Shown one piece after another: positions 11,559 through 21,877 of a stretch of 64,000 nucleotides of DNA (positions within the stretch are counted from its first letter, which is position 1; every line of letters begins with the position of its first letter). The stretch is from positions 434,001-498,000 of the forward strand of contig JAKLMB010000012.1 in assembly GCA_022813625.1 (NCBI GenBank). Direction: 5' to 3'. A model generated the notes under the pieces. That model searched no databases. It saw only the letters and a program-made list of their open reading frames with translations, and was not told where the DNA came from. This DNA comes from Aaosphaeria pasadenensis. Its lineage: Eukaryota > Ascomycota > Dothideomycetes > Pleosporales. The translations under genes were made by a program, and so were the position numbers.

Positions 11559-13439
11559 CTACTTGATTCCAAGAAACTGTTTCCAATCCCCGATCATGTC
11601 CGCCAAAACGCAGACGACGTCCGTATACACCGCGCTCCTCAGCTCCTCCTCAGTAAGATCGTCGCCGCACGAGAAGTCGCAGTCAATGCACTGGCGAGCC
11701 ATCTTGATGTACCTCTTTCCGAGCGAGTCTAGGGATGACGGATCCTCTGCGAGGAGTTTCCGGGCGCTGATCACGCAGTGTGGCATTTCGTCAGTGCTGA
11801 GGCTAGTGATGTCCTTCTTGCGGCCGATTTCGAGAAGAGCCACGCCGAGCTTCGCCAGGGTTAGGTTGCGGATTCCATAGAGGTATCTCAACTGGTTGTG
11901 ATCATGGCGTTTTCGACCTAGTGGGGTTGATCTTGAGGGTGGGAATTGGGTGCTGAGGTGTAGGGTTTGGAGGGATCGAGCGATATCATCGTCAGTGGTA
12001 TGGCTTGAGTCGTCAAAGCAAGAAACGTCGTGGAGATCCCAGTCGGGAGCGAGCCAGGAGGTGGAGTGGTACTGCAGTGTCGCGACTGCTAGTTTGTGTG
12101 CCATCGTGAGCTGATGCAAAACTTGAAGCTTTTCCAGTATGCTTGTGATTGGGTTTGAATCTTTGCGGGATATCCTCTTCGCTGCTTCTGTCTCACTGTG
12201 TCTCTCGGCATCGTAGAAGATGAATTTGGATGTGTTGAGTGCCTCCTGAGTCTCCAAGTAACCTAAACATGGATCATGGTGGCTGGTTGATAGACATGCG
12301 TTGCTCAGATGACAGCAAAAGCTTTGGGTTGCCCTTAGGTTTTGCATCGCAAAGGAAAGCGCTTGTGAATTTAGCGACATCATGGGCCCGACGCTGCTTC
12401 TGAATGCCGCTTTCGCCAAATTCGCTGTCGACGCTGAATCCTCTGTCGAGGCGGAGGCGGAGGGTTCATCGAAATGTACTCGCTTTAATGCTTTCTTTCT
12501 TAATTTCGTGGGATCTTTGGGCGGTGCAGGGTCCAGTGAATGCTGCTCGACACGTAGTGACTCGGAGAGAACGCCCGCAATGGCTGGTAGCTTTTCAACA
12601 GGCCCCGTTGTTGTAGCACTCGAGGTGACGGACTGAACATGTAACCATATGGGAGGCTCGGCCGATCCTTTTCGACCTTGCACTGAGTCCCTTCTGCGAC
12701 ATGCGATGACGACATCTAATCGCGCAGTCCCGTAGTCAGCTTGTGCGTCTAATGACAGTTTTGCCTGATGGTCCACGTGTGAGGCATTGGTACATGACCA
12801 CGACTTCTGTAGGGTCTCATAAAGCCCCTGTGAAGCAGTATGAATGTCGGTATAGTGCCTTGGTACACTCCTTCGGACGGTGGCATCGAGGCGATGAGGT
12901 CGACGTTTCTTCAATTTGCAACGTTGGGCGCGTAGAGTTCCAAGCTTGACATTCCACTGGTCTAATTCGTCTAACCATTTCCGATACTGATTCTCTTTGA
13001 GTGTAATGTTAAATGCTTGCTGGAGGTTTCTCAATCTGGAGGTATCGGTATCGCTCCTGCTTAGTTCGGCCAGTTGGGACTGTGTATCTCGCAGTACATC
13101 GCGGACACGCACCACGACTTCCTCGCAGAGCTCATAATCTCGTTCCAAGAAACGGCGAAAGTTGTTCTCTAGCGACGGATCCTTCCAGCCTTGATGCTTC
13201 GGATTTACTATCATTTCTGATAACTCACTGGCATCTTCGACCACGGCCTTCAATAACAGTTGGCAGTCGTTGGCGAAGTTCGTTGCTGCGACACGAAAGC
13301 GAAGCTGTACATCGTAGACGACCTGAGCATGGTGCGTGAAGGTTTTGAGGCGATCTTTGGTGGTTTGGAACGACTTGATGATCTCGACAACAATTGGTAC
13401 TATGCCTATGGCAAGTCCAGCAACCTCGATGCCAGACAT
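11559..13439 (-). CDS. DUF7580 domain protein with HeLo-like N-terminal region
   Basis: Single-exon gene of 626 residues if translation starts at MSGIEVAGLAIGIVPIVVE, the usual start of this fungal family. The frame continues 62 codons upstream, but that extension is Leu/Phe-rich and looks like leader. The N-terminal 150 residues are helical and resemble the N-terminal helical domains (HeLo/SesA type) of fungal cell-death and NLR proteins; this is similarity in style, not a proven match. The C-terminal part (RNLTLAKLGVALLEIGRKKD, then LGKRYIKMARQCIDCDFSCG and YTDVVCVLADMIG) has the layout of DUF7580. The biochemical function is unknown. It is divergent from the C2H2/PHD gene with 277 bp between start codons, so they may share a promoter. 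Confidence 0.8.
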   Translation of the reverse strand: MSGIEVAGLAIGIVPIVVEIIKSFQTTKDRLKTFTHHAQVVYDVQLRFRVAATNFANDCQLLLKAVVEDASELSEMIVNPKHQGWKDPSLENNFRRFLERDYELCEEVVVRVRDVLRDTQSQLAELSRSDTDTSRLRNLQQAFNITLKENQYRKWLDELDQWNVKLGTLRAQRCKLKKRRPHRLDATVRRSVPRHYTDIHTASQGLYETLQKSWSCTNASHVDHQAKLSLDAQADYGTARLDVVIACRRRDSVQGRKGSAEPPIWLHVQSVTSSATTTGPVEKLPAIAGVLSESLRVEQHSLDPAPPKDPTKLRKKALKRVHFDEPSASASTEDSASTANLAKAAFRSSVGPMMSLNSQALSFAMQNLRATQSFCCHLSNACLSTSHHDPCLGYLETQEALNTSKFIFYDAERHSETEAAKRISRKDSNPITSILEKLQVLHQLTMAHKLAVATLQYHSTSWLAPDWDLHDVSCFDDSSHTTDDDIARSLQTLHLSTQFPPSRSTPLGRKRHDHNQLRYLYGIRNLTLAKLGVALLEIGRKKDITSLSTDEMPHCVISARKLLAEDPSSLDSLGKRYIKMARQCIDCDFSCGDDLTEEELRSAVYTDVVCVLADMIGDWKQFLGIK

Positions 13440-13716
13440 TGCGATTCTGAAGAGCAGAAAAAGTGCTTCGTCGAAGGCATTGCCATAGCCTGATATGAAA
13501 AAGAAGAGGAGAAGGGGAAGAAGGCTGAGTGAGAGGCGCAGGGCGGGGCTGAAGTTTGGGGGCCGCCGTGGCTGCATATCCCCCCGGTCAACCTCGATTT
13601 CTGACGAGTCTGATAAGTTTCTCATACTCGCAAGATTCGTGCATCGTTTTCAATCCATCTCGATACTACTTTAACATCATACACATTGCGCTGGTCCATC
13701 CGCGAGCAGTTGGATC
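13440..13716. promoter_or_regulatory. Shared divergent promoter, DUF7580 gene / C2H2-PHD gene
   Basis: 277 bp separate the two start codons, which face away from each other, so both promoters must lie here unless the 62-codon upstream extension of the DUF7580 frame is translated. No specific element was recognised. Confidence 0.5.
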
Positions 13717-16700
13717 ATGGCTTCCAGCTCCAAGGAACTGCTACCCAGAACCCGTCACGAAGCCATCAAGGAGTGGCAGACCAAGACACATCCCGAGGCT
13801 GAGGCGACAACAAAAGCTGATATCGCATCCCTCTACGATGGGTTGCTTAGTTTCCTAAGACTTGCTCTCAAAGAATTGGAGAGTTGCGATCCTCGACCAG
13901 ACTATGTTCCGTCACTGGAAAAGAGCGTGGCTACTCTATTCTTCTGGGGTCGTGATCTGGAAGTGCCGCAAGGCGAGCTCGACTTGACCCTTCAATACTC
14001 TCATCGTCTTCGCGATACTGTTTTGACCCTGCTTGTTTCATTAGGAGATCTTCTGAGCCACGGTATGTCGTTCAAATCGGGTGTTGTGTTTACTGACACG
14101 ATGTAGGCCTTGTGCGCATTGTCCCTAGTTCCAAAACACGGAAGGCTTTGTTGGCCAAATCCAATATCGCTAGGTCCACAGAGCAAGCAAGATTGATACT
14201 TGAGGAACCTTTGGAAGCCGCGTGCTATGATGACTATGACGTTGCAGATCTTTGCTCGACGTTGCAGACCAAGATTGAAAGTCTCAACGTGCTAAGTGCA
14301 AGCCTCGAAACGCCAGCAGATGACGAGGCTGACGACGAAGAAGTCCGGCAATGGGAAGAGCGCGAGGACAGGTCCGCACACGAATACTTTGTCGACCTTG
14401 TCAGATCCCGGTTCCCTTCCGCTGATCGACTTCTTACCCTCAAACTTGGCCAAGCGAACTGGGCTCGTTATAATCATGTTAATCATGTTCAAAATCTACG
14501 AGATGTCGTCGTAAGTGCGCCCGGACCGACGCCAGAAGCTGGACCCGAAAATGCAAAATCCGAGTTCCATGATTCTGGAATTGGTAGCTCTGCTTCCGGG
14601 GAAGTTGTACAACCCAAATATGCAGCAACTGTCGTGTCGAGCAGAGCGGAGGCGAGTCATAAACGGATGCCTCCCCTCCCTGCTGACGGTCGAGCTGGTA
14701 AACCCTTCCTATGCGAATTCTGTAACAAAAAGATACGGGTCCAGAGAACGAAGCATTGGAAGTGAGTAGCCTTCGTACGAGGTCTTTGGAAGAGTGAAGC
14801 TGACAACTACGGTAGGAACCACATATTTGAAGATATCTGCGCATATACGTGCATTTTCAATGACTGCTCATTCAATGGCATATGGTTTAAGGATCGAGTG
14901 GCTATGACCGACCATCTGGAAGTCAGCCATAAGATCAATGAGACCACAACAAGACAAGCTTGCCCTCTGTGTCTTGAAAATATCGATGGAGGGCTCACTG
15001 TCATTGCTCTTCATTTTTCGCGCCACATGGAGGAGATAGCTTTGAGAGTCATCCCTCAAGGGGCTGATTCGGATGAAAGTTCCAATGAATCGGATGATGA
15101 CTCTGGCCAGCCAGGCAATGATACTCCGTCAATTCAACCTGTTGCGGCGTCCGAAGTGAGATACACGAGGACAGGACGAATCAGTAAAGCAAAAAAAGGA
15201 TTGAAGGTGTACGATTGCGAGTGCGGGAAGGTAAGTCATAACCATCTAATTCGCTCGGTGACCATACTGACACATATGTAGTCCTATACACGAGCAGAAC
15301 ACCTTAGGTAAGTCTTCCGTTTCATCTGATCTTTTATTCCGAACTAATGCTGTCACAGGCGTCATAAGAAAAACCATGCTTTGGATAAGCTCGACAAAGG
15401 TGTTGCTGTGTATAAGTACATATGCGACTTCCCAGAATGCGGGAAGTCGTTTACACGAGAGGACAACCTCAGGGCCCATAAGCGGAGGCAACAGTATAGT
15501 ACCTTTGATATGTCATGAAAAAGCTTGTACTGACTATTACTAGCGGAGAGATAGAGTCTAAGGCTCCCATCCAGGAAGCAAGTGGCACGATTGTGGAACC
15601 TCCCAGTCCCACTATTTACCCCATGGAACCTTGGATTCCTACTGGGCCCCAATTCGATACGAACAATCCCTTTATTGTGAACCCCGAATGGCGTGGTCCC
15701 TTTGACCAGCATGGCCAGAGCCTTTATACGCCTTACTCGGCATCTGATCTCACTTTATTTGAACCTGACCAGAATGAACCTGACCAGAACCAACCTGACC
15801 AGAACCTTTATACGCCTAACTCTCCACATGGTATCACATTATTTGAACCTCAACATGAACCTGGAAACGACGCTCCGGTTGACTCTTTTAGCCCGCTTGA
15901 TGATAACTATGCAAAGGAGCAATCAGGATCTCTCTGGCCGCCAGGTCATATCTTCAATCACCCAAATTTTGGTCCACATGGTCATATTCCACTTGAGGCC
16001 AGCTCCCAAGAATACTCTTATGATCCGCCTGATCATACCCACCAGACGAACACACCTCAACGAGATTATTCAAATGGCCAGCCTGGTCAATTTCAACCTC
16101 GTCCGATATCGCCAAACTTCGATCCCTATAATCCTGGGTATGGCTCTTCGACTCATTTCCAAACATATCCTCCTTTTCCAGAAATTCCTGCGATTGGCTC
16201 GTGGAGTAAAACCCCCCCACCCGCTCCGAGGACTCGAAATGGTCGAAATCCCAGGTATGACTCTAATAAAGGAAATTTGGGGTTTCCACCTTTAATGATT
16301 CCTGTTTCTACACCTGCTCAGGGCTGGACTTCCGATTTTGAAGGCCCTTCACGGTGGGTATATCCACATACTCCTCAGGTCGAAGATTCTCCAGAGATCG
16401 AGCCCTCACCTCGTCAAGCCCCTCCTTCAAACTCTGCTCCAACCCTTGTACCACGAGATCGAGCCTCTGCCCCAATCCTTGTATCACTAGATCGAGCCTC
16501 TCCCCTTGTACCACGAGATCGAGCCTCTGCCCCAATCCTTGTACCACTAGATCGAGCCTTTCCCCCTCCCTCGCCACCGCCGGCAGAATCCGAGGATATC
16601 ACCATCCGATGCAAATGCAAGAAAAAGGAGGACGACGGCAACTTGGTTTTGTGCGAAAGCTGCGACACATGGCAGCATATCCATTGCTACTACCTATCCT

Positions 16701-16807
16701 CCGAGGATGTTCCAGACGTTCACGAATGCATTCGTTGCCTACCTCGTCCGATTGCTCGTCGTACAGTGACCAGTTCGAAAGCGGCCGGGAAACAGAAGCG
16801 GACATAA
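13717..16807 (+). CDS. C2H2 zinc-finger plus PHD-finger protein
   Basis: Six exons (13717-14062, 14107-14761, 14816-15230, 15282-15307, 15359-15493, 15544-16807) give 946 residues. The N-terminal 200 residues are helical, of the type found ahead of C2H2 fingers in many fungal proteins of unknown role. FLCEFCNKKI starts an atypical zinc region; a second Cys/His region lies near ACPLCLENI; then come CECGKSYTRAEHLRRHKKNH and CDFPECGKSFTRED..RAHKRRQH, a clean C2H2 finger whose last His is created by the fifth splice. A long Pro/Ser/Asn-rich linker with repeats follows. The C-terminus is a PHD finger: C882, C884, C896, C899, H904, C907, C921, C924. This suggests a nuclear, chromatin-reading DNA-binding protein; the targets are unknown. 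Confidence 0.8.
15761..15806 (+). repeat. 15-bp coding minisatellite (PDQN repeats)
   Basis: Three copies of a 15-bp unit (AACCTGACCAGAA core) encode PDQNE-PDQNQ-PDQNL inside the disordered linker of the C2H2/PHD protein. They are flanked by a longer imperfect repeat of the LYTP...TLFEP type. Confidence 0.85.
16441..16560 (+). repeat. Two tandem 60-bp coding repeats
   Basis: The 60-bp blocks 16441-16500 and 16501-16560 differ at only a few positions; each contains two related 30-bp halves built on GATCGAGCCTCT and CTTGTAYCACKAG. They are in frame and encode LVPRDRASAP-type peptides in the linker just ahead of the PHD finger. High identity suggests recent slippage, so copy number probably varies between strains (inference). 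Confidence 0.9.
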
Positions 16808-18656
16808 TCGTATCTTATATCTTGACTGGTTTTCTCAATGCCATGGGGCTCACTTACCTTGGAAACAAGTGAATGTTTGTGCGGCAGCTAGCATGCCTAA
16901 GGGCGTACAAGTGTTTCAAGGACAAGAAGCAATTTTTGTTGTTAGAACTGGATCGTGGTCATATGTAGTTGTTGAATCATGTACATCTAAACGCAGTGAT
17001 ACAAATATATGGCATATCATTCTCCTTTTCAGCTCAACAAAAACCCAACATTTTGTGAACAGCCCGAACACCATGCTCTTACTCCTCCCTCACCCTAGAT
17101 GTCCGGAAATTTCATATCCATGACTTGGCGTCCGCGCCTGAAAATGGCCATCATGCCACTGTATAGAAGTAGCCGTCAACCTGCTTCTCATGCAAGAAGT
17201 AGGAAGCAAACACAACGCCCGGGAATAACAGCAGCAATAGATCCAGCCTTACCGCCTCGCCAACACACGCCGTCATCATTCCGCCCCACCGGGATCTCTG
17301 TTCCCCCATTATACCGGCCGTCTAGATCTCACCGCTGGCACCAAACAACCCGATGTGCACGGTGGGCCTGATATGCAGGGAGGCTCGATGTCGTCTAGTC
17401 TGATTTTGTCCTCCACGATCGTTCGGGCAGATCTTACGCGCGAATGTCCATTCACCTTCACAGATCGTGTTCCCTCGTGAGGCTTAGTCCACCGGGGGGA
17501 AACTAGGTCCCGCGTGTCGGTAAGTCGGGGTGATATCGCTTGCCGTTGTTGATCCGTCGTCGGCTACAAGAAACGAATCACTGGTCGAGAAAGGGCGGTG
17601 GTTTAATGATAATGCCATCCATGGTCATATTACGCCTTTCTGACGCGCGCGCACGCGCATGATTGGGGCGGAAACGCTTCCGTGGTGTCATTTATAATGG
17701 CCTCGGTTGCTTAATCATAGGCCTCCGAGGCCCAGTTTTGACGATAGGGCAATTCCAACATTTCTTGGTGTTTTTGCTTTGGCGCTGAGGGGATGACAGG
17801 GCTGAACTGCATGCTTGATCCTAAATGTCTTAAGCGCTCTGTGGCGGTAGTGTCTTGGAAGGTGACAACGGCGTGTTCGACTGGACATTCACAATGAAAT
17901 TGCGCCCTAACGATGACATGAGTAGGATACTGCTGAGATATGGTGTCAGGTACAAGTCGGACACAAGACCCAGGACCGATCCGACTGTGCAGGGACCCTT
18001 ACAAAAATATTTTTCAATTCCTGGTCGTAGATCATATTTGCTTCATACTATGCTCGAATAGATCAAGAAGCCACCCCGCAGGTATGTTTTGCGAGTCGGG
18101 CGTTCCGGGAATAAATTATGAAGAACAAGTCGCAGCCGCCGTGGGCGTTGTATTCGCTGTCTGAGTTGATTGTCTCATCTCATCTTTACAGATTGTTGGC
18201 TGTGAAGTATAGTCAATACTGTAGGCAGAAGGTCTCAAACCATTCATCATGCATCCGTCAGCCTCGAGAACTGTCAAGGTTGGGCGGCCAAGGCGGAGCT
18301 AAACTCACACGAGCGTTAGTCTCCCTGGCTTCAACTTGTCAAAGAAGACCTCCATCAGCCCTATTAACCTGCCCTACGACAGTTTCTTAAGGCTATTGGT
18401 TTACTTCTTTTATTTTTCGACTTCACACCTTGTTTACCATCTTGAATATGTTGTACGTGTAACGGGAAAAAAAAGTCGAATGCTCCATGCCCCGAAAGCG
18501 CCCTGGGAACGACGTCAAGGTGCTGCTGCAAGATAAGGGGGACGGGGTTCGCTCTAAAGTTCCGGCAAACACGACCAACACAACCCCCTCCTCCTCTTCT
18601 GCCTATGAGCGAGCGAGATTGCTTGAATCGCGGACGAAGGTACTGCTTTAGTACTT
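16808..18656. other. Gene-poor stretch between the C2H2-PHD and Zn2Cys6 genes
   Basis: About 1.85 kb. Frames are short and unrelated to any family I recognise. A GCGCGCGCACGCGC-like purine/pyrimidine alternating patch lies near 17644-17660. No transposon ends, tRNA or other structure is supported. Confidence 0.55.
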
Positions 18657-19995
18657 ATGATGCCCTCCGACAAAGGTAATCTCTCCAGTTGGAAACACAA
18701 CCCACCATTAAATGTAAAAAACATGCTGAACCTCGCCCAATCAAAAAAGTTTACAAGAAGAGACCTCATCGCAAGGTAAAAAGTGGATGTATAATCTGCA
18801 AGCGTCGCAAGATAAAAGTATGTATGCCTCGTCTTTCTGCTTGCTCCTGGTGCTGCTATTAGTTTGTTGTCAAAACGTCTGCTCATGCCACCCGCACATA
18901 AAGTGTAACGAAGAGAAGCCGCAGTGTGCGAATTGCGCACGGTATTCGGCAGAATGCATCTACCCATCGTCGTCTGAGGTTGTTCCAGGCAATGGGGTCA
19001 TGATATCTACTACGCCACCTTCTGTGCAGACTCCTGAGAGCATGCCTTATGACGAACCGGTTACCCCGCAGTATCCAATAGGATCTGGCGATATACCTAT
19101 GCGCGATCTTGCTTTGCTGCATCACTGGACATGCTCGACGAGCCTGGGTTTTGGCGACGACTTCCCCGGTGCTGCTGATCCGTGGCGCATCGATGCGCCG
19201 ATCATAGGACAGAGGTTTCCCTTTCTGATGCGAGGGATTCTATCGATTGCGGCTATTCATCTTGCCAGAATATCGAGCGACCTACCAACAAGACACAAGT
19301 ATATTAGGTTGGGCGCATACCACCAAGATCTCGCACTGCCGGAATACAGAAAGGCTCTCACGGACGTGACTGAAGAAAACGTGGCCGCAGTCTTGGTGTC
19401 TGCTGCCTTGGCGATGGTCTATTCTTTCGCTGCACCCCCGAAAGATTCGTCCTCAGCATACAACCACGACGCTCGAGGGTGGTTGTTCTTGCATCGTGGA
19501 GTACGTGAGATTCCACCGCAGTGGGCCGAATGGATATCCAAAGGCCCTTTCAAAGACGAGATGCGCCGGCGAACACTACCGCGAGTCGATCCCACACTGA
19601 ACCCGGAGGACTATCGACTCGTGCGCTTGTACACTTTAATATCGCAGCTACCTGCCGAAGAACGAGAGCAACGACCGCACTACGAAGACGCCATATACTG
19701 GCTCCGACAAGCATTTGCCCATGTTTACGCGCCACCCGAGGTCCACCTTGGTTTCAAATATGCTATGTTACTTTGGATTGAGAGAATTCCACAGGGGTTT
19801 ACGGACCTTATACAGAAGGAAGAGCCGCTCGCGTTTGTCCTTCTTGCGCACGCCTACGTGCTGATCAAACGCACGGAGGCTTGCTGGTGGAATCCTGGTC
19901 TGGCCAAATACCTCATGTCGGAATTACAGGACCATCTGAGTGCAGACCTACGGCCATGGGTGGCTTGGCCTCTGCAAGTTTGCGGGTTGACTTGA
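18657..19995 (+). CDS. Zn2Cys6 fungal-type transcription factor
   Basis: Binuclear zinc-cluster regulator. Proposed exons 18657-18675, 18750-18817 and 18904-19995 encode 392 residues. The cluster is only complete after splicing the 86-bp second intron: C20-x2-C23-x6-C30-x6-C37-x2-C40-x6-C47, with the basic patch KRRKIK. A basic stretch (KKRPHRKVKSG) precedes it. The C-terminal part (RDLALLHHWTCSTSLGFG, FLMRGILSIAAIHLARIS) resembles the regulatory region of Upc2/Ecm22-like sterol-response factors, which is a broad class. The first intron and the MMPSDK start are my reconstruction from phase and are the least certain part; a later start would lose the cluster. No target gene can be named, though the MFS and RTA1 genes lie in the same gene-poor block. 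Confidence 0.8.
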
Positions 19996-21877
19996 ATGTT
20001 TCATAACATCATCCGACTCAGCACCACATAGGAGAGGTTGGAAGTTGCCGCCGCCCGCCATGCCACACTTAGCTCATGTCTGGCTACGTAGCACTACGCA
20101 AATGTGTTACACATGACATAAAGGCAACGGGACGGTAAACGATAAACGACAAACGAAAACCAGACGCGCGCATGCCCACGTTCTGCTATTTCCCGAAGTG
20201 GACAGTGGTCGCATTCCGGGATGTGTCTCCAACCAAATCACAGCTTGCTCTGCATCTAGTGACAGGTTCGGTATGCGGAACAAGCGGTTAATCTGATCGA
20301 TCAGAAACGTGGATGGCGTCCGAGGAGCGAGGAATTGGTTCATGTAACCATTCATTCCGCATTGACGACCTGGAATGCGGAAATGATTCGGTTTGGGCAA
20401 CAGTCGAAATGTGGTCTTATAGGTGGAAGACACCGCCGTTAGCGCGCACGACAGCGTTAACAGGTAAAGTCGCGTAGATTTGCCCTTTGGAAGCAAAAGT
20501 CTGCAGGCGTATGGCGAACTGCATGTCGTATTGGATTGGATGTGTAGTGTACGTGTGTGAGTGGGCCAGGACACGTCTGCTGAGAGTCTATTGTGCCGCG
20601 AAGTTGCAGTATTAGATAGAGATGATTGGATATCTGGGTATCCTAGCTACCGCTTTGGCCTGATTTGTACCCGTACGGATGTTTGTGCACTGTGTTGTGT
20701 ACCTCAGTACCCAATGTACGTATGCACGAATATGTATGTATGTTGGAGGTCCTCAACGGAAGGAGGGGACCGAGCGCCGGGCCGGCCCGCATTCGGCTTT
20801 TGTTACTTGTAACTACTCTGTATGTACTCCGTACTTGTATCTTAACACTTCAGATAGTTTGATTCTCTGTCTGCATTGATCGATGGAATATGATATGTTT
20901 TCGTAATCTTTAACATAATATTACTCTTATCCAAGATGTTCTCCTATCCGTTTGCTATTTGGCTTAGGCATTTGTACCAACACCTGCGTGTTTCCGTTAC
21001 CTCGTTTCAGTACTTGTCACCGCCAGTCCATGCATGCTTGGTACCAACTTCCAACTACCAATTACCAATTACCAACTACTTTGTGTAAGATCCGCATTAC
21101 TCCGTGGAGTAGTACATGCCTAGGCATCTGTGCAGGATAGTCTCCCGATCCACAGACACGGAGTTAACCTATTGGACAGTCTGTTATCCCAATCGCGTAA
21201 TTAACAGTCTTCTACACTTACTTTTTCATCACAGTCGTGGCCAATGGCATGAAATATCAATCGCCTCGGAGGGATGTTTATTGGACAACACGCTTCTTCA
21301 CACCGATGCAGGCACATAATCAAGATGGGTTACCCGGTCATATATCTACCTCCATCCTGGGTCCGGTGAGTAGGTTCCAAGTAACATGACAGAAGGTGGC
21401 CTCGTATCCCGCGTGGGCAGGGGTGTGTCCGATCACCGGGGAGACCCAGACGCAGACACAGACACATACTTTGTACGCACTCACCCACAATCTAAAGGAG
21501 GTGGGCATTATCAGAGGAGGCTGCGAGGCATTGACTATAATTATGCTAAATTGTTCCGGGGCGGGGCAAAGTTTAAACCTCTTACCAACCACTTCCACCA
21601 CGACTACCACCATCACAGCAGGTCTCCAATCTTCTCTGTCGCTCGTTACTGCGAACATCTTTGGGCTTGTTGCTTTTCTCGCGCCCTCCATTGATCCACA
21701 ACCTAGTCACTTAATTACTCGTTTAATTAAGTAGGTAATCCGTTACCTCAGGTCGTCTAGTCATCGACCCATCTCTCCAACTACCAACATCCGACAACCG
21801 ATAACCTACCACCAACTTAGACACTTTGCAAATCGGTCGCAGCTTATGAATGCCGACAACTCTAGGCTTGACCAGAC
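19996..21877. other. Gene-poor stretch between the Zn2Cys6 and patatin genes
   Basis: About 1.9 kb. It includes one TACTCCGTA 9-mer (20825-20833) and a small tandem of CCAATTA/CCAACTA units near 21048-21078. A minus-strand frame of 155 codons at 20107-20574 has no family character. No gene is supported. Confidence 0.55.
21048..21078. repeat. Short tandem AATTACC / AACTACC repeat
   Basis: About four degenerate 7-bp units in a row in non-coding sequence. Probably simple slippage. Confidence 0.6.

Noticed and set aside
13440..13625. N-terminal 62-codon extension of the DUF7580 gene with a hydrophobic run
   Set aside because: The family normally starts at the internal MSGIEVAG; the extension looks like leader sequence and would use up most of the shared promoter.
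16808..18656. Remnant of a transposable element in the gene-poor gap
   Set aside because: No terminal repeats, no transposase or reverse-transcriptase motifs in any frame.
20107..20574. 155-codon minus-strand open frame
   Set aside because: No recognisable domain, no hydrophobic core pattern, no neighbouring exon.
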